A DNA stretch of 64,000 nucleotides. Source: Cellulomonas sp. Root485 (GTDB lineage Bacteria; Actinomycetota; Actinomycetes; Actinomycetales; Cellulomonadaceae). The notes under the pieces are model-generated. The model searched no databases. It saw nothing but the letters and a program-made list of their open reading frames with translations, and was not told the DNA's origin. Both the position numbers and the translations under genes were made by a program. Positions 8,651 through 17,144 of this stretch are shown piece by piece (the first letter of the stretch is position 1; every line of letters starts with the position of its first letter). The stretch covers positions 724,559 through 788,558 of the forward strand of contig NZ_LMFC01000002.1 of the NCBI RefSeq assembly GCF_001426705.1, written 5' to 3'.

Positions 8651-9040
8651 GGCGATGAGGCTCCTGCGACCAGTCGTAGCATCGCTTTCGCCCCACAGAG
8701 ACGCACCGCGAGGGGCAAACCCCTTGCGTCTCAATCGCCAGAGGTTTGTGCTGACGACGGATCCGTTCGTCGTGGTCACCGGGCAATGGGCCAGCCTCCA
8801 CGAGTCCTGCACCGTTGGTCACCGGGCAATGGGCCGGCCGCTCAACCTCTCGTACCTGCGAAGGTAGCAGCCAGGCGACCGGGCGTCAAGACCCGGAGTT
8901 GACACCGACACGAACACCTACTACAATTCGCGCACCCCACGCTAGTGGAGCATTTGCGGATACGTTAGTAGAGACGCCTGCACTACGCTTGTGGATCACA
9001 GACTAGTACGCTCTGGGTTAGAAGTAGAGAGGGCACATTG
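8651..9040. other. Non-coding putative origin region of the element (hairpin, repeats, iterons)
   Basis: This 390-bp stretch has no convincing gene but much structure. A hairpin spans 8698-8732 (GAGACGCA paired with TGCGTCTC, plus an inner AGGGG/CCCCT stem). The 19-bp word GGTCACCGGGCAATGGGCC occurs at 8774-8792 and again at 8817-8835. An AT-richer segment follows from about 8905, then four 23-bp iterons directly before the Rep-like start codon. The arrangement resembles a theta-type plasmid origin, or an autoregulated operator array. Confidence 0.45.
8939..9030 (+). repeat. Four 23-bp iterons upstream of the Rep-like gene
   Basis: Units start at 8939, 8962, 8985 and 9008, exactly 23 bp apart, near two helical turns. 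Their first 12 bases read ACGCTAGTGGAG, ACGTTAGTAGAG, ACGCTTGTGGAT and ACGCTCTGGGTT, so the first three are well conserved and the fourth is degenerate. The 3' half of each unit varies. Placement right before the start codon fits Rep binding for replication, autoregulation, or both. Confidence 0.55.
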
Positions 9041-10051
9041 ATGCCGCGTAATACGGTCGAGGCTAGTTCACCCCTGGGGCCGGGAGCCACGCCCCTTTTC
9101 GTGGACTTCAGCAGCTCGGCCCTTGCTCCGGCCTCGACGAGCGAGCCGTGGCCTGACCGCCTACTAGTCTCTGCGTCTGCACTGGCAGCAGCTAGAGAGA
9201 TCGACACCACTTCGGGGCGGCGCACAGCAACTCCCGTGCGGAAGATCTTCGTGCGGCTGGACTCCAACAGGACGCCCCGCCTGGCACAACTACTCCAGGT
9301 CGGCGGTCGAGGCGGTGGTGTCGCACTCAAGCTGTATCTCGCCCTTCTGTGGCGCTGCTCGAGTGAGCCGTACCAGACGAGCAAGCCACACCGCGCGTGG
9401 GCGACCCTCCTCGGCCTAGAGGAGCCGGAGGGCAAAGGGGCTCGGCGGGTGGCCGCCGCACTCAAGACCCTCGAAGGTCTAGGGCTCGTCTCCGTGCGCC
9501 GTGTCCCTGCCGAGCCCAACGTGGTGCAGCTGCTCGACGAGAGCGGCGACGGCTCCGAGTACGCCCCACCGTCCACCGAGTACGCGCGCGCCCCAAAGGG
9601 AGAGGTGGGCGACGCGCGAAGGGCCCGCAACGTCTACTTCAAGGTGCCGTCCAAACTGTGGCTCGAGGGACACATCCAGAGCCTCGACGCACCAGGACTA
9701 GCAATGCTGCTGATCTTGCTTGCGGAGCAGGCGGACATTCGCCCGGTGTGGTTCAGCACCGACGTGTTCCCACAGCGGTACTGCATCTCTCAGAAGTCGC
9801 GAGCAGCAGGGACTCTCCGGCTCGTTGAGCGCAACCTGCTCCGAGTCGAGCGGCAGCCGCTAAGCGAATTCCCCGGGCAGACGTCAGTCTTCGACCGAAA
9901 GCGCTCCCGCAAGCTCTACAACCTTGCGGGAGCGGCGGCCGAGGGTCCAGCCCCCGAAGCGGCGGCCGAGACTGGACCCAAACCTGCGAGACAGGCGCGC
10001 CCGGCACGACTTAAGACGCTCAGGCGCCCGACACGCCCCCCGAGTGGCTGA
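9041..10051 (+). CDS. Winged-helix Rep-like / DNA-binding protein of the element
   Basis: The 336-aa product starts at an ATG with AGAGAGGG about 8 nt upstream. Residues about 90-160 (VALKLYLALLWRCSS, then RRVAAALKTLEGLGLVSV) look like a winged-helix DNA-binding fold of the kind found in plasmid initiators and phage replication organizers. A second helix-rich block with VYFKVPSKLWLEGHIQSLD and MLLILLAEQ follows at about 190-230 and could be a second winged helix. The C-terminus is Ala/Pro/Arg-rich. The iterons directly upstream support a replication initiator or autoregulator. No primase or polymerase motif is visible. Confidence 0.55.
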   Translation: MPRNTVEASSPLGPGATPLFVDFSSSALAPASTSEPWPDRLLVSASALAAAREIDTTSGRRTATPVRKIFVRLDSNRTPRLAQLLQVGGRGGGVALKLYLALLWRCSSEPYQTSKPHRAWATLLGLEEPEGKGARRVAAALKTLEGLGLVSVRRVPAEPNVVQLLDESGDGSEYAPPSTEYARAPKGEVGDARRARNVYFKVPSKLWLEGHIQSLDAPGLAMLLILLAEQADIRPVWFSTDVFPQRYCISQKSRAAGTLRLVERNLLRVERQPLSEFPGQTSVFDRKRSRKLYNLAGAAAEGPAPEAAAETGPKPARQARPARLKTLRRPTRPPSG

Positions 10052-10064
10052 GCGGAGACAAGCC

Positions 10065-11528
10065 CTAGCTGCGCCGCCACGAGCTCGAGGTATCCCGTTC
10101 TGGCAATTGGCTGGGCATCTGCAAACTTCCCGCCGCAGCAGAGGCGAGCCAGCCGATCCACCGGTCGACAAACTCGCGGGGGTCATCCCGATCGATCTTC
10201 GCAACCGGCCACGCGAGCTGCTCGGTGCCCGTCACGTTCGAGAACGCGATGCCAGCAGACTGCGGATCCAAGCTATATGGCACCACGGTTGGCTGAACTC
10301 CGAACGCTGATGACATGAACGCGAGTTCGTACCAGGAGAACTCCCCGCTGACCTGGGCGTCGCAGTACCAGAGAGAATGTGACCGGCCCAGCCAACCGCG
10401 GCTCTGCTGCTGCCGGTGGACCGTCAGTGCCGCTGTTGCGATCACCTCAAAGGGACCGGACCACTCGCTCGCCGCCTGCGGGGACGTAGCCACAAGTTTC
10501 GCGCCTGCCAGTGTCGCCTTGAACAGTTCCTCCGCCCTAGGACGGTGCTGGACCTCACCAGCGTTCCCGACGCCCTCCATCACTTCCGTGAGCAGGGGCT
10601 CGATGAGCGACCCGTGCGACTGGACAGCTACCGCCATGAGGCGTCCACGACGGTCAGCCTCGCTCTCACTTGCCCGTTGTTGAGCGAACGCGGTGGCCAT
10701 CTCAGCTCGCACCGTCTCGCTGACGCGCGCCAGCGCGCTGGCGCCGGGAAGGCTGGGCTCGGCAGAGGCCTGAGCCAATCGCGCCAGCACGTTGGCCGCC
10801 GCCGGGCGCGATCCAGGAGCCTTGTAAAGGCACTCCTCGATGATCGCGCGCAAGCGAGTCGGCCCAACCGGCGAAGGCACGTCGTGCAGATGCGCATCAC
10901 GAAGCTCTTCGAACGTTCCGGTGAACGGAAGCCCGCCGCTCACGAGCTGGTAAGCCGTGACCCCAAGCGCATAGATGTCGGTCTTCGACGTCGCGGTCTC
11001 AAAGGTCCACTGCTCTGGCGCGGCGTACTGGGGCGTCCAGGAGAACTTGCGTGTGTCAGCGGCGGTGCTCGCATCTGCGTACTTGGAGATGCCGAAGTCC
11101 GCCAGACACCAACGCCCTCCCAAAAGGAGCACATTCGCCGGCTTCAGGTCCCGGTGCACGATCTGACCGTCCAGGCTAGCCAACGCGCGTGCGATGTCCT
11201 CCAAGATGTCGATGACCTCGGCCAAGTCGGGAGGGTCGTCCCGCAGCCGCTGCTGGAGCGACATCTCTGCCCGAGGCATCACCAGGACCAAGAAGTCCTC
11301 ATGCTCCCCCTTGTCCAGGATCGGGACGACGTTCTGTGCGTCGGATGGCAGGTCACCAAACAGGAGCTCGCGGTCAGCGCCCGGCTGCTGGGGCACCAGT
11401 TTCGCCACAGCGTCTGTGCCGCTCTCGTCGAACACCTCGAACATGCGGCCGAAGCCCGCGCGGTCGGCGCCAGCCAAGGGCCCGCGGACCTCCCAGGTCT
11501 TCTTCTGGAGCTTGAGCTTTTCCGACAT
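10065..11528 (-). CDS. Soluble eukaryotic-like Ser/Thr protein kinase (element cargo)
   Basis: The 487-aa product has a Hanks-type kinase domain at residues about 10-270. The ATP Lys lies in AVAKLVP, the catalytic loop is HRDLKPANVLL, the Mg motif is DFG in CLADFGISKYA, and APEQW is the APE motif. The glycine loop is weak. No transmembrane or PASTA segment is present, unlike PknB, so it is cytoplasmic. Residues about 290-487 form an unrecognised domain ending PSQLPERDTSSSWRRS. Kinases of this kind on mobile elements can act in phage defence, but its role here is unknown. It converges on the Rep-like gene with a 13-bp gap. Confidence 0.8.
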   Translation of the reverse strand: MSEKLKLQKKTWEVRGPLAGADRAGFGRMFEVFDESGTDAVAKLVPQQPGADRELLFGDLPSDAQNVVPILDKGEHEDFLVLVMPRAEMSLQQRLRDDPPDLAEVIDILEDIARALASLDGQIVHRDLKPANVLLLGGRWCLADFGISKYADASTAADTRKFSWTPQYAAPEQWTFETATSKTDIYALGVTAYQLVSGGLPFTGTFEELRDAHLHDVPSPVGPTRLRAIIEECLYKAPGSRPAAANVLARLAQASAEPSLPGASALARVSETVRAEMATAFAQQRASESEADRRGRLMAVAVQSHGSLIEPLLTEVMEGVGNAGEVQHRPRAEELFKATLAGAKLVATSPQAASEWSGPFEVIATAALTVHRQQQSRGWLGRSHSLWYCDAQVSGEFSWYELAFMSSAFGVQPTVVPYSLDPQSAGIAFSNVTGTEQLAWPVAKIDRDDPREFVDRWIGWLASAAAGSLQMPSQLPERDTSSSWRRS

Positions 11529-11663
11529 GTTCGAACGCTAGCGGCCGATACCGACTGAACATCGGTCCACGCGAGTGTTCACCCGCGTCCACAGCCTCCT
11601 CCGCCACGGAACTACAGAGATTCAGGCCTAAACGGCGCGCCGAAGGGCTAAGCGGGCAGCCCG

Positions 11664-12788
11664 TCAATTCGCCGGGATGCTGGTACTCGGTCCGGGGGCC
11701 GACGGCTCGGGGAACATAGGCATTCGCTCCATCGCCACCCAAGGCGCCTCCGAAAACAGGTGGCCGTAGAGGTCCATCGTCATCGTCGCGGTGGCGTGCC
11801 CGAGGATCATTTGGACCGCCTTCACATCGGCACCGGCGGCGATGAGCAACGACGCCGCCGTGTGGCGGAGGTCGTGGATCGTCGTGCCGGCCAGGCCGAC
11901 CGCCTGCGTTGTCTCGGTCCAGCGGGACCGGACGCGGAAGTTGGTGTTGGTCCAGATCGCGCCCGTCGGGCTGGGGAACAGGTACGAGCCGGACACGGCG
12001 CTGTCGATCCGGTCACGGACGTAGTTCTCGAGCGTCGGCGGGACCGGCACGGTGCGGGTCTGGTGGGTCTTCGTCGGGCCGAAGATCGCCCCGCTGGTGC
12101 GCTTCGACTGCGGGGCGGCGCGGTGGATCCGCACACCGAGGCCGTGCGGCGTCTGGACGACGTCGTCGACCCGTAGCGCGCACATCTCGGAGAATCGGCA
12201 GCCGGCCAGGCCGAGGAAGAGCACGACCGGCCGGCAGTTCGACGGCATTGCGTCGGCGAGCTTGCCCAGTTGCTCCGCGCGTAGCCAGTGCGGCTCACGC
12301 TTGGTCGTGCCCTTGGGGAGCGGGATTGAGCGGGCGACGTTGACGGAGATCCGACGGTCGCGGACGGCGTAGTCGAGCACGAGTCGGATGACGGACAAGA
12401 CGCGCCGCCGGGTGGCCGTCGCCAGCCCGCGGACCGTCATCGCCGTGAGCACTCGCTCGACGTCCGTCGCTGAGATCACGGCGATCGGGAAGCGCCCGAG
12501 CAGAGGGATGACGTAGGAGTCGAGCAGGAACTGCGTCGTCTCCTGGCTGCGGACCGCGAGGTGCTGGCGCGAGCCCTGCCACTCCTCGGCGAGCGACTCA
12601 AAGGACACCCGACCGCGAGCCGGATCGATCCAGGTGCCGCTCTGGAGCTTGACCAGCTGGTCGGCCTCCCAGCGCTTGGCGTCGGTCTTCCGCTGGAACG
12701 ACTTCTCGGCAATGACCCGGTGCTCGAAGAAGACCTTCGCGCGCCAGGTCACCGTGCCCGAGGGGAGCGTCCGCCGGGTGACGGACAT
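11664..12788 (-). CDS. int: Tyrosine site-specific integrase
   Basis: The 374-aa product has the actinobacterial integrase layout: an N-terminal arm-binding domain (WRAKVFFEHRVIAEKSFQRK), a SAM-like core-binding domain at about 65-150, and a catalytic domain. Catalytic residues are visible: Arg in GLAGCRFSEMCALR, HDLRHTAAS (His-X2-Arg), HATATMTMDLYGHLF with the nucleophile Tyr. I start it at the ATG at 12788; the open frame runs back to 13046 but that stretch is antisense-like and overlaps the excisionase. It would recombine the 37-bp core in tRNA-Arg. Its start overlaps the excisionase stop as TGATG. Confidence 0.95.
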   Translation of the reverse strand: MSVTRRTLPSGTVTWRAKVFFEHRVIAEKSFQRKTDAKRWEADQLVKLQSGTWIDPARGRVSFESLAEEWQGSRQHLAVRSQETTQFLLDSYVIPLLGRFPIAVISATDVERVLTAMTVRGLATATRRRVLSVIRLVLDYAVRDRRISVNVARSIPLPKGTTKREPHWLRAEQLGKLADAMPSNCRPVVLFLGLAGCRFSEMCALRVDDVVQTPHGLGVRIHRAAPQSKRTSGAIFGPTKTHQTRTVPVPPTLENYVRDRIDSAVSGSYLFPSPTGAIWTNTNFRVRSRWTETTQAVGLAGTTIHDLRHTAASLLIAAGADVKAVQMILGHATATMTMDLYGHLFSEAPWVAMERMPMFPEPSAPGPSTSIPAN

Positions 12789-12991
12789 CAGCGTCGGCGC
12801 GGCTGCGCGGGCTCCCGATCGACCCACGAAGCCGGGATGAGGATGACGGTCCCGAGCCGACGGCAGGGGATCTGCTCGGTCTCCGCGAGGTGGTAGAGCG
12901 TCCGCACCGGCACCCCGAGGACGGCTGCCGCGTCCTTGACGCGGTAGTACTGCCGAGCAGCGGCGACGGCGGTCTGCGTGGTTGTCGACAT
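12788..12991 (-). CDS. xis: Excisionase / MerR-type HTH protein
   Basis: The 67-aa product has an AlpA/excisionase-type winged helix: YYRVKDAAAVLGVPVRTLYHL, then IPCRRLGTVILIPASWVDRE. This size and position, directly upstream of and overlapping the integrase, is standard for recombination directionality factors in actinobacterial integrative elements. A clear GGAGAACG sits before the ATG. The stop is 29 bp from the relaxase stop side, so relaxase, xis and int could form one transcript. Confidence 0.85.
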   Translation of the reverse strand: MSTTTQTAVAAARQYYRVKDAAAVLGVPVRTLYHLAETEQIPCRRLGTVILIPASWVDREPAQPRRR

Positions 12992-13020
12992 GGTCGTTCT
13001 CCTTCGATGGGTTGGGTTGG

Positions 13021-15909
13021 TCACCACCGCTCCAGTACCGGTCCATCGGGGACCGGGCTGGGCGGGGGCGTCAATGGGCGCGGCGCCATCTGTGGACGCA
13101 GCGGCGGGATGGCGGGCTGTGGGCGGGCCGGCGATAGCGGCGGCTGTGGCCGCTCCGGGTGGTGAGCGGCCCAGGTCTCGGTGCCCGACATCTCGGCGTG
13201 CGTCGTGGCGAGGATGCGGTCGAGCAGCTCCCGCACGCCCTCGGGTTCGCTGCCGGGGAGGCAGTCCGGATCGGGTCGGTCGGTGGCGACGTAGAGCCGG
13301 TTGAGGTGGCGGCCGCGGGTGACGGCGACGTAGAGGTCTTCGCGGCCCATGCCGGCGGTGATGACGGTGTGGGTCTCGTCGACCGTCATCCCCTGGGACC
13401 GGGCGGTGGTGGTGGCGTAGCCGAGCTCGACGGCCTCCGCCACGTACGTCGCCGGCAGCGTCAACGACGCTCCGGTGGGCTTGTTGATGGGTTGGACGCG
13501 GAGACCGCCGTCGGGCAGGACGGCGGTGATCTGCCACAGGTCGCCGTTGCGGACGAACCCGTCGCTGGTGCGCAGCCGCCGATTGTTGCGACGGGTCACG
13601 ATGCGATCGCCGACGCCGCCGGTCAGTCCGTCGCTCAACGTGATGCCTGCGGTGCGAATGGTCCCGGTGCGGATGCGCTCGGCGCGGCTGCGAGCGTTGA
13701 GCTCGTTCACGGTGCGCCGGTCCGCGGCCGCGAGCAGGACGACACTGCCGGTCGCTTCGGCGTCGAAGGCAGTGGTGAGGGCGTCGTCGAGCATGTCGTC
13801 GTGGGTGCCGTGGCTGACTCGATGGTGCCGGATGTAGGCGTCCAGGGCGGCGGGTTGGCCGTGGCGCAACTCGAGGGTGGCGCGGGCCTCCCAGGGGTGG
13901 CTGAACCGCCACAGGGTGCGCAGCTCGGCGGTCGGTCCGCGGCGGGCGAGCATCCCGAACCCGCCGCCGGCGTCGACCGCTCCGCGCTGCAAGTGGTCGC
14001 CCACCAACAGCACCTTCGCCTGGGCTGCGGCGGCCTGCTGGACGAGGGCGGCCAGGGTGCGAGTGTCGGCCATCGATGCCTCGTCGACGATGATCAGGTC
14101 CCCCCGTCGAAACCGCCACTGCTCCTGCTCGACGGCGAGCGCGTAGCGGCGTTGGTTCGCAGTCCGGTGATCTTCGTACGCGCCCGTCGGGTCGCTCAGC
14201 TCGGCCGTGTGGGCGGCGTACCGCAACGCCCGCTGCGCTGCGCCGTCGCCGACCGATTCGTAGAGCCACTTGGCGGTCGTCTCGCTCCGTGCGCCCAGGG
14301 CCTCCGAGAGGGTCGCCGCTGCGGTGGCTGATGGAGCCAGCCCGATCACGGCGCCGCGGGTCTCTCGCCACTCGTCGGCCAGCGCAGCCAACGTCGTGGT
14401 CTTTCCGGTGCCGGCAGGGCCGACGAGGACGTCGAGCTGCCGCGGCGAGAGCAGCACGGCCTTGGCGGCTTCCCGCTGGTCGTCGGACAGGTGCGCCATG
14501 CGACCGTCGGCGAGGCGTTCGGCCAGGGGATGAATGCCGAGGGGCACGGTGGCTTCCGCCGCCTCGAGCAGCGTGCGTTCCGCCTGCAGGAGCTCGAGCG
14601 AGGTGAACGTCTCCTCCCCGACCCGACGGCGGGTCGGTTCGGTGTCACCGTCGAGCCGCACGCACGCTCTGCTCGCCTCGGTGACGATCGTGCTGGTCAG
14701 CTCGAGCCGGTCGTCGGGGGAGGCCATGCGTAGCTCGAGCGACGAACGCAGCGCGGCTGCGCCGAGGTTCCAGGTCGACCAGACCGATCGGCGTTTCGAG
14801 ACGTCCTCGAGGACCTGGGCGACGATTGCCGCGCGGACCTCCGGGCCGACATCGCCGGCCCGCAGAGGCCGGCTGTAGCGGCCGGCCAGGGCGCGGGCTG
14901 CCAGGTCGACCGGTTCGATGCCGGTCAACCCACGCGCCCGGTTCGCCCAGTCGGTCAACAGCTCGTGAAGCGCGCAGACGACCTTGGGCGGCCGGGTCTC
15001 GCGCGTCAGGTGCTGGCGCGCCCTCGTCGTCTCCACCCGCGATGGTGCCCGTCCGTGCTGCTCAGCGAACTCCTCGGCCCACCGCTGCTCGGCGCAGTGG
15101 ATCTGCTCCGACCGCGCGGAGAACTCGGCCAGCAGGTTCTCGCCGACGCCGTCGACCTCGAAGGCGGGGTTGCGACGCTCGCCGCGGGATCTCATCGACC
15201 ACGTCGCGCCGAGCCGCCGCGACACCTCGTCGCCAAGCGACGCGTCGTACAGCTCCGAGACGGTTACCACCGCGGCGTGCAACGTCCGGCCGTCCACCGA
15301 ACGCCACGCACCGTCGGGTCCCTGGACCTTGTTCGCGACGACGACATGCGTGTGCAGGTTCGGGTCGCCGGCTCGGGAGTCCCAGTGATCGAACGCGGCG
15401 GCGAACATGCCGCGCGTCCGGACCTGCCGACAGCCGGCCGCACCGACCCTCGTCCGGATCACCGAGTGCTCCACGAACTTCAGGGCCGTCGTCAGCGCCG
15501 CGCGGTGCGCGTCGTAGAGAGCGGTTCGCGTCCGGTCGTCGGCCAGCCCCCAGAGGACCGAGACCGACTTCGGCGCCGTGAAGGTCAGGTCGTAGCCGGC
15601 GACGGTGTGCCGGCCCTCGCCGGGCACGATCTGCTTGTAGGGCTTGCCCAACGGCTCGAAGGTGATCGGGTCGCGGCCGTCGCGGAAGACCGCCGTCATC
15701 GCAGCCTCGGAGACGGCCGCGCCGACCCTGAGCCGGCCGTCGCCCAGTGCGCTCAGACCACCGCCGATCCACCGGCCGTGCGGGTTACCCGTCAGCTCGT
15801 AGTACGCAGCGAGCGAGTCGCCAGCGGCCAACCCCGCGTCGCCAGCCGCGACGTGCCGCGTCAGGTACGCGTATCCGTCGCCGACGGTCAGCTTGTGCAT
15901 CGACAGCAC
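13021..15909 (-). CDS. MobF-family relaxase with C-terminal helicase
   Basis: This 962-aa protein begins LSMHKLTVGDGYAYLTRHVA, with Tyr residues typical of TrwC/TraA relaxases. It carries FTAPKSVSVLWGL and the His-triad motif DPNLHTHVVVANKV that binds the metal. A RecD-like helicase follows: Walker A VLVGPAGTGKTTTLAAL near residue 500, DEAS-like IIVDEASMADTRTLAAL, and a C-terminal motif VDETHTVITAGMGREDLYVAVTRG in pieces. It would nick oriT and unwind the strand for transfer. The GTG at 15909 is preferred because GGGAGG lies 8 nt upstream; a GTG at 15918 is too close to it. No coupling protein is encoded nearby. Confidence 0.9.
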   Translation of the reverse strand: MLSMHKLTVGDGYAYLTRHVAAGDAGLAAGDSLAAYYELTGNPHGRWIGGGLSALGDGRLRVGAAVSEAAMTAVFRDGRDPITFEPLGKPYKQIVPGEGRHTVAGYDLTFTAPKSVSVLWGLADDRTRTALYDAHRAALTTALKFVEHSVIRTRVGAAGCRQVRTRGMFAAAFDHWDSRAGDPNLHTHVVVANKVQGPDGAWRSVDGRTLHAAVVTVSELYDASLGDEVSRRLGATWSMRSRGERRNPAFEVDGVGENLLAEFSARSEQIHCAEQRWAEEFAEQHGRAPSRVETTRARQHLTRETRPPKVVCALHELLTDWANRARGLTGIEPVDLAARALAGRYSRPLRAGDVGPEVRAAIVAQVLEDVSKRRSVWSTWNLGAAALRSSLELRMASPDDRLELTSTIVTEASRACVRLDGDTEPTRRRVGEETFTSLELLQAERTLLEAAEATVPLGIHPLAERLADGRMAHLSDDQREAAKAVLLSPRQLDVLVGPAGTGKTTTLAALADEWRETRGAVIGLAPSATAAATLSEALGARSETTAKWLYESVGDGAAQRALRYAAHTAELSDPTGAYEDHRTANQRRYALAVEQEQWRFRRGDLIIVDEASMADTRTLAALVQQAAAAQAKVLLVGDHLQRGAVDAGGGFGMLARRGPTAELRTLWRFSHPWEARATLELRHGQPAALDAYIRHHRVSHGTHDDMLDDALTTAFDAEATGSVVLLAAADRRTVNELNARSRAERIRTGTIRTAGITLSDGLTGGVGDRIVTRRNNRRLRTSDGFVRNGDLWQITAVLPDGGLRVQPINKPTGASLTLPATYVAEAVELGYATTTARSQGMTVDETHTVITAGMGREDLYVAVTRGRHLNRLYVATDRPDPDCLPGSEPEGVRELLDRILATTHAEMSGTETWAAHHPERPQPPLSPARPQPAIPPLRPQMAPRPLTPPPSPVPDGPVLERW

Positions 15910-16236
15910 CGCAAGCACCTCCCGTGGGAGCGGCTCTGGCGAGTGCTCCTACAGATAGGTGCGCGGAAATGTGCGCAAGACGCGAGGTAGATTCCGCCGC
16001 CGCGCAATCAGTGCCGCGGGTGCGACGAGTACGGCTCCGAACCCTCCTCGCCACCGAGCACCGCGAAAGGAGCCACGGGCGGCGGGTTGGGTGTGCCACG
16101 GGAGGCACCACGGCTCCACCACAGGGTCAGCCAGTCTCGTCGGTCTTACCGCCGGAAGTACCCGTGTGCGATAGCCGCCGGGTGGTACGTCGAGCGGCGG
16201 CTGAGCGGCCGAATACGCCTGGTCAGGCGGGCTCGG
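15910..16236. other. Non-coding stretch upstream of relaxase; possible oriT
   Basis: No supported gene lies in these 327 bp. A small nested inverted repeat is visible: GTGCC (16093-16097) with GGCAC (16104-16108), inside GAGCC (16070-16074) with GGCTC (16111-16115). Transfer origins often lie directly upstream of relaxase genes, so this is a candidate site, but no nic motif can be named. Confidence 0.25.
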
Positions 16237-16793
16237 CTACAAGACCTCAACCGTCTCGGCCGCCGCTCGAAGTGCTTCGGCATCCACGGTGAAACTCGAC
16301 TTGTCCACGCCGAGGCGGGGTCGGCGACGGTGAGCACCGGGTCTTCGGGCGGCGGCGCTGGGGTCGACCACAGGGTGCTCGACCACTCGCGGCCGCCGCC
16401 ACCCAACTGGGTGAGCTCCGTCGGGTCTGCTGCCGGCCAGTTGTTCCGGATGTGGCGCCCGGCGACGGCGGCGGTACGTCCATCGGCGATCTCCACTCCG
16501 GAGGAGAGTCCCGCGCCGAATGTCGGGTGCATGCGATCTTCGAGGTGGGGATCCAGACGACACCGGACGGCCAGCTCGATCTGGAGTCCGGCGGTGTAGC
16601 GAGTGAGGCCGACGAGAAGGATCGCCACGTCCGCGGGCCGTCCGAGGATGCCGCTCACGCCGAGAGCGGAGGGGGCTCGGTTCTCCGCCGGTCCGAACCG
16701 GGATCTCGCCTGCGCGACGTCGTCCGCGTTGCCGGAGACAGCCAGGGTCGAATGCATGAGGCCGACCCTCGTCCGCATCCCGTAGGTGGTCAA
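16237..16793 (-). pseudogene. Conserved actinobacterial hypothetical gene, frameshifted near its 3' end
   Basis: The frame from 16793 encodes ADVAILLVGLTRYTAGLQIE, GVEIADGRTAAVAGRHIR and GGGGREWSSTLWSTPAPPPE, a pattern familiar from a conserved actinobacterial family of unknown function. After TVADP the family C-terminus RLGVDKSSFTVDAEALRAAA continues in another frame and ends VEVL at 16237. Restoring one base in a four-base G run on the plus strand (16317-16320) joins them. It is either a real loss of function or a homopolymer sequencing error. It lies in the element between the relaxase and the AAA module. The precise start is uncertain. Confidence 0.65.
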
Positions 16794-17144
16794 CGTCTTT
16801 CGTCCTGGAGCCGTCTGCCATCGCTAGAGCCGAGCTGCGTGGGCCGCACAGTCTTTAGCGGCTCCTCGGCGACGGGCAACTCGCTAGCGAAGGAACACAG
16901 CCCCGACTCTTCTTGCACTCCGTTCTGAAACGGCGTGCTAGAAAACGACGCCGCAGCCGGCAGATGTGTGGCGAGTCGCCGACCCAGCTACGGCTTAGCC
17001 GTCGTCCTCGGGCCGTCGCTGCTCCCGCTCCAGCGGTCGGCGCCCGAGGTGCGGGATGACGGGGGCATTTTGGCCAAGATGGTCGATCGCTGCGCGCTAG
17101 GCTCGACTCATGGCGGCAACGGGTGACTTCTTCCAGGCGTATCG
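16794..17144. other. Non-coding stretch upstream of the AAA module
   Basis: These 351 bp between the frameshifted gene and the AAA+ gene contain no protein-like frame. They should hold the promoter of the AAA/DUF6414-like operon and of the minus-strand gene. No convincing promoter hexamers or repeats were identified. Confidence 0.4.

Noticed and set aside
12789..13046. N-terminal extension of the integrase frame
   Set aside because: It overlaps the excisionase, lacks integrase similarity and a ribosome site, and the ATG at 12788 fits the family start.
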